Source: Mycobacteriales bacterium (lineage in GTDB: Bacteria; Actinomycetota; Actinomycetes; Mycobacteriales; SCTD01). From it: a stretch of 37,465 bases of DNA. The stretch is from positions 1 to 37,465 of the forward strand of contig JAUJOY010000004.1 of assembly GCA_030447385.1 (NCBI GenBank), in the 5' to 3' direction. The position numbers were made by a program, and so were the translations under genes. The notes under the pieces were generated by a model that was not told the DNA's origin, searched no databases, and saw only the letters and a list, made by a program, of their open reading frames with translations. Below are positions 34,786 to 37,465 of this stretch, one piece after another. Within the stretch, counting starts at the first letter, position 1, and each line of letters opens with the position of its first letter.

Positions 34786-35244
34786 CTAGCGCCGTGCGAG
34801 CAGGAAGGACCACTGGCCGGTGGGGGTCTCGCCGTTCAGCGAGCGCACGGTCAGCAGGAGCGAGCCTTCCGGCGGCAGGTTCGGCGCGGTGAAGGTGAAG
34901 TAGTGGCCGTCCTGCACCTCCGACTGCTGGGGCTGCGCCTCCTCCGCCGGTGCCTGCGGGTCGGACAGCTCGATGATCCAGCCGCCCTCCACGAGCTCCT
35001 TGCCGACGTCCACCCCGACCGGCTCGCCCGGCTCGACCTCCAGGACGGGCGCTCGCTGCTGGCGAACGGCGCAGTTGGCCTCGACCGTGGACTGCCCCTC
35101 GAAGCAGTACGTGTCGGCCTCGGCGTAGACGCTCCTGCCGGCGTTGACCACGGTCACCAGCGGGGTCGGCCGCTCGCAGCCGCTCAGCGCGACGAGACCG
35201 AGCGCGAGGCAGGCAGCCGGGCGGAGTCGACCGCGCAAGCTCAC
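34786..35244 (-). CDS. DUF2771-like lipoprotein
   Basis: A 152-residue protein with a lipoprotein signal (LALGLVALSGCERP, Cys near residue 23) and an Ig-like beta-rich body: VDVGKELVEGGWIIELSDPQAP, then DGHYFTFTAPNLPPEGSLLLTVRSLNG. This fits DUF2771 and its usual position next to DUF3027. Two cysteines (TYCFEG, ANCAV) could form a disulfide. GTG at 35244 follows GGAG by a few bases. Divergent from the DUF3027 gene; function unknown. Confidence 0.8.
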   Translation of the reverse strand: MSLRGRLRPAACLALGLVALSGCERPTPLVTVVNAGRSVYAEADTYCFEGQSTVEANCAVRQQRAPVLEVEPGEPVGVDVGKELVEGGWIIELSDPQAPAEEAQPQQSEVQDGHYFTFTAPNLPPEGSLLLTVRSLNGETPTGQWSFLLARR

Positions 35245-35303
35245 TCGTGCTCCACATCCTTCGGGCGCGCCGTGCCGGCACGGCGGAGTGGGAGACTGTG
35301 CAG

Positions 35304-36314
35304 GTGCCGGGTGTGAGACGCAGGTTGCGCGACGTCGGAAAGAAGGTAACCGGCGCCCTCGCAGCGCCCAAGGGGGAGCCCTCCCCGGGCACGCCGACCC
35401 CACCCCCTGACATGGCGCCGGAGGGTGCCGTGCCCGACCCCGCTGTGCCCGACCCCGCTGTGGAGGACCCGTCCGTCGTGAGCGCCGTGACCGATCTGCC
35501 GGCGGACCGCCCGCTGCTCGACCCGCAGTGCGCCGCCGCCCTCGACCTGGCCCGCGCTGCCGCCGTGGAGGAAGCCGGCCCGACCGCGGGCGCGCATCAG
35601 GGCGTCGAGGCCGAGGGCGAGCGCATCGCCACCCACTTCTTCGAGACCACCCAGTCGGGCTACGCCGGATGGCGCTGGGCGGTGACGGTGGCTCGGGCGG
35701 ACGGGCAGGACCGGGTGACGGTCGACGAGGTGGTCCTGCTTCCCGGGCCGGACGCGCTGCTCGCTCCCGCCTGGGTGCCCTGGAGCGAGCGCATCGCCCC
35801 GGGGGACCTCACGCCCGGCGACCTGCTGCCCCCCCCACCTGACGATCCCCGCCTCGTCCCGGCCTACGCCGATGTCGACGCCGAGCGGCTGCCGTTCGAC
35901 CTGCATCGCGAGCTGGGCCTCGGCCGGGCCCGGGTCCTGTCCGCGGAGGGCCGGGCGGACGCCGCCGATCGCTGGTACGACGGTCTCGGCGGTCCAGAGA
36001 CCCCGCTCGCCAAGGCGGCGCCCGGGCGGTGCGCGGAGTGCGGCTTCCTGACGGGGCTGGCCGGCGCGCTGGGCCGGGTGTTCGGGGTCTGCGCCAACAA
36101 GATGGCTCCGGACGACGGCCGCGTCGTTGCGCTCGCCCACGGCTGCGGCGCGCACAGCGAGACCGTCCTCGAGGCGACCGAGTCCTCCTACGCCGGGATG
36201 GCCATCGAGGACGACGACTTCGAGGTGGTGGACCCGCTCGAGCAGGTCGACCTGGAGGTGCTCGACCTGGACGAGGACGGGGTGCTGATGGGCCTCGAAG
36301 AAGGGCCGTCCTGA
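35304..36314 (+). CDS. DUF3027 protein
   Basis: A protein of about 336 residues. A Pro-rich N-terminal stretch (with a VPDPA repeat) leads to the DUF3027 body: HFFETTQSGYAGWRWAVTVARA, PAWVPWSERIAPGDLTPGDLLP, then CAECGFLTGLAGALGRVFGVCANKMAPDDGRVVALAHGCGAHSE. The Cys/His cluster (CxxC, Cys, then GCGAHS) may bind a metal. The acidic tail ends near LGLEEGPS. Possible GTG starts are at 35298, 35304 and 35313; 35304 is chosen because GAGACT lies six bases before it. Function unknown; the family is actinobacterial. Confidence 0.87.
   Translation: MPGVRRRLRDVGKKVTGALAAPKGEPSPGTPTPPPDMAPEGAVPDPAVPDPAVEDPSVVSAVTDLPADRPLLDPQCAAALDLARAAAVEEAGPTAGAHQGVEAEGERIATHFFETTQSGYAGWRWAVTVARADGQDRVTVDEVVLLPGPDALLAPAWVPWSERIAPGDLTPGDLLPPPPDDPRLVPAYADVDAERLPFDLHRELGLGRARVLSAEGRADAADRWYDGLGGPETPLAKAAPGRCAECGFLTGLAGALGRVFGVCANKMAPDDGRVVALAHGCGAHSETVLEATESSYAGMAIEDDDFEVVDPLEQVDLEVLDLDEDGVLMGLEEGPS
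35430..35459 (+). repeat. 15-bp tandem repeat, two copies, coding VPDPA
   Basis: GTGCCCGACCCCGCT occurs twice in direct succession in the Pro-rich N-terminal part of the DUF3027 gene. It is in frame, so copy number could vary without disrupting the protein. Confidence 0.8.
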
Positions 36315-36329
36315 ACGTCGGTCGGTTCG

Positions 36330-36348
36330 GCGCGTCCGCGCGACGCGC
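36330..36348. terminator. Hairpin in the DUF3027/YiaA convergent gap
   Basis: GCGCGTC and GACGCGC pair around a 5-nt loop in the 52-base gap between convergent genes. There is no T-tract; a weak candidate for two-sided termination. Confidence 0.35.
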
Positions 36349-36366
36349 AGCGACCGTGCCTTCCGG

Positions 36367-36663
36367 TCAGGAGTTGGACTGCAGGGCGTACGCGTCGTGC
36401 TCGCTCAGGTACTTCTCCATCCGGGCCTGCTCGGCGCGGCTCACCAGGGTGTACTCCTGCTGGTCCCGGATGCACTTCGCCAGCGTGAAGGCGGAGCTGA
36501 CCAGGAACAGGCAGCCGATCGCGAGGAAGCCGCGGATCCAGCGGTCGACGGGCAGATAGGTGATGCCGATGCCGACCGCGATGCTTGCGACGCCGAAGCT
36601 GATGGCGGCCTGGGCGAAGAAGGCGGGGGTGTTGCGGGGCGGAAGCGGAGTCGATGTGGTCAT
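36367..36663 (-). CDS. YiaA/YiaB two-helix membrane protein
   Basis: A 98-residue protein with two membrane spans (AAISFGVASIAVGIGITYLP and IRGFLAIGCLFLVSSAFTLA) separated by VDRW, followed by CIRDQQEYTLVSRAEQARMEKYLSEHD. This is the YiaAB domain pattern, whose function is unknown. ATG at 36663 with AGGATCG upstream. Convergent with DUF3027 and divergent from the pyrE-like gene. Confidence 0.88.
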   Translation of the reverse strand: MTTSTPLPPRNTPAFFAQAAISFGVASIAVGIGITYLPVDRWIRGFLAIGCLFLVSSAFTLAKCIRDQQEYTLVSRAEQARMEKYLSEHDAYALQSNS

Positions 36664-36779
36664 GGATCGATCCTGTCCACGGTGGTCCTCGTCCGCATGA
36701 GTAGTGCTACCGGGATCTGGGGCCGGTGACCTGACTCAGCTCCCGGCGGCTCGGCGCTGGAGTCCGAAGGGATGATGGA

Positions 36780-37310
36780 GTGGTGAACATCCCCCTGGGC
36801 CAGCGGGTCTTCGATGCCTGCCACCTCACCGGCTCCTTCCAGCTCCGGTCAGGGGAGGTCAGCCGGCAGTACTTCGACAAGTACCTGTTCGAAGGGCAGC
36901 CGCTGCTTCTCCGGGAGGTCGGCGAGGCGATGGTCCGCCTCCTGCCGGGTCACTGCCAGGTGCTGGCCGGGATGGAGATGGGCGGCATCCCCATCGTCAC
37001 GGTGATGTCGCAGCTGGCCGGCCTGCCGGCGGTGTTCGTCCGGAAGGAGGCGAAGGAGTACGGCACCCGAAAGAGCGTTGAGGGAGGCGCTGTCGACGGG
37101 TTGCGCGTCGTCGCTGTCGAGGACGTCGTGACGACCGCTGGCGCCTTGGTGAAGGGGTGCCTGGAGCTGCGCCGCGCGGGCGGACTGGTGGATGACGCCG
37201 TGTGCGCCGTCGATCGTGAACAAGGCGGACGGGAGAACCTGGCCGCTGTGGGCATCTCTTTGCGATCGGCGCTGACTCGTGCTGACCTCGTTCCGGTGGG
37301 CTCGGGATGA
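36780..37310 (+). CDS. pyrE: Orotate phosphoribosyltransferase
   Basis: A 176-residue enzyme making orotidine-5'-phosphate from orotate and PRPP in pyrimidine synthesis. It has the substrate-side SRQYFDKYLFEGQP, the GMEMGGIPIV loop, FVRKEAKEYGTRKSVEGG with conserved Lys/Arg, and the PRPP motif VVAVEDVVTTAGA (residues ~110-122). Length is near the shorter class of OPRT. GTG at 36780, with a second GTG immediately after. No other pyrimidine gene is near. The last 155 bases of the window show nothing I can annotate. Confidence 0.88.
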   Translation: MVNIPLGQRVFDACHLTGSFQLRSGEVSRQYFDKYLFEGQPLLLREVGEAMVRLLPGHCQVLAGMEMGGIPIVTVMSQLAGLPAVFVRKEAKEYGTRKSVEGGAVDGLRVVAVEDVVTTAGALVKGCLELRRAGGLVDDAVCAVDREQGGRENLAAVGISLRSALTRADLVPVGSG

Positions 37311-37465
37311 TGAGCGGGCCTGTGCCCGGGGTTGTGCCCTGCAGGCGTGGGGCGCTGCTCGACGCCGATCCGGCCTTTCCGGCCGTGTAGGCCATCTGAA
37401 CCCGGTCAGCTCACCCGAGCCGCCGTGACCAAGCGCCTGGCGTTGCAGTCCTTGTCCTGCTCCTC

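Noticed and set aside
37311-37465. A gene fragment at the right end
   Set aside because: Only short frames without motifs or ribosome-binding sites are present in these 155 bases.

Overview
The window is very GC-rich, densely packed chromosomal DNA from an actinomycete (phylum Actinomycetota). The evidence is the prevalence of GTG starts, the 4-bp GTGA start/stop overlaps between cotranscribed genes, the gene families present (DUF3263, VirR/LytR_C, DUF3027, DUF2771, a CDC48-like ATPase, bacterial XPB) and two gene neighbourhoods that resemble Mycobacterium (Rv0430-Rv0440 and Rv0861c-Rv0871, compared from memory). I cannot name the genus. I see no tRNA, rRNA, CRISPR array, insertion sequence or phage gene; this looks like core chromosome rather than a mobile island.

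Layout. (1) 1-6.8 kb: a short AT-richer intergenic stretch with inverted repeats, then minus-strand genes for 5-oxoproline hydrolysis (pxpA-pxpB-pxpC), a sensor-like protein joining an RsbW-type ATPase to a PAS domain, a plus-strand SRPBCC protein, a phytoene-desaturase-like flavoprotein, a small HExxH protein and a small helical protein. (2) 6.8-10.6 kb: a membrane GT39-like glycosyltransferase facing a coupled three-gene operon (HpcH/HpaI aldolase, sugar-nucleotide epimerase-like protein, family-2 glycosyltransferase). The only visible promoter of that operon is covered by a candidate DtxR/IdeR iron box. (3) 10.7-21.7 kb: glutamate dehydrogenase, DUF3263 and VirR-like proteins, an SSI-like lipoprotein coupled to otsB, a CDC48-like AAA ATPase, otsA, threonine synthase behind a SAM-I riboswitch, a DUF192 lipoprotein, an M20 dipeptidase and a small membrane protein. 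(4) 21.8-26.3 kb: two small secreted GLLGL-tailed proteins, groEL with two CIRCE operators, a YiiX/NlpC-P60-like protein, a one-helix peptide, a MaoC hydratase and a membrane-anchored protein. (5) 26.4-32.6 kb: a receptor-type Ser/Thr kinase, an unknown protein, an XPB helicase, a large WYL-domain protein that seems to share a domain with XPB, and a small acidic protein. (6) 32.6 kb-end: a HAD-LarE fusion, a small membrane protein, a cold-shock-domain protein, a DUF2771 lipoprotein, DUF3027, a YiaA-type membrane protein and an orotate phosphoribosyltransferase.

How the genes work together. Trehalose synthesis is represented by otsA and otsB, on either side of the AAA ATPase. Stress and proteostasis are represented by groEL and the CDC48-like ATPase. 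Envelope functions include VirR, several lipoproteins and the glycosyltransferases. Many genes start 6-7 nt after a TAnnnT hexamer and have no Shine-Dalgarno sequence, so leaderless transcription appears common. The observations I rank highest are the SAM-I riboswitch whose closing stem overlaps the thrC ribosome-binding site, the iron box over the aldolase operon promoter, the HAD-LarE fusion with no other Lar genes in view, and the XPB/WYL pair. All functional statements rest on reading motifs by eye; no database search was run.
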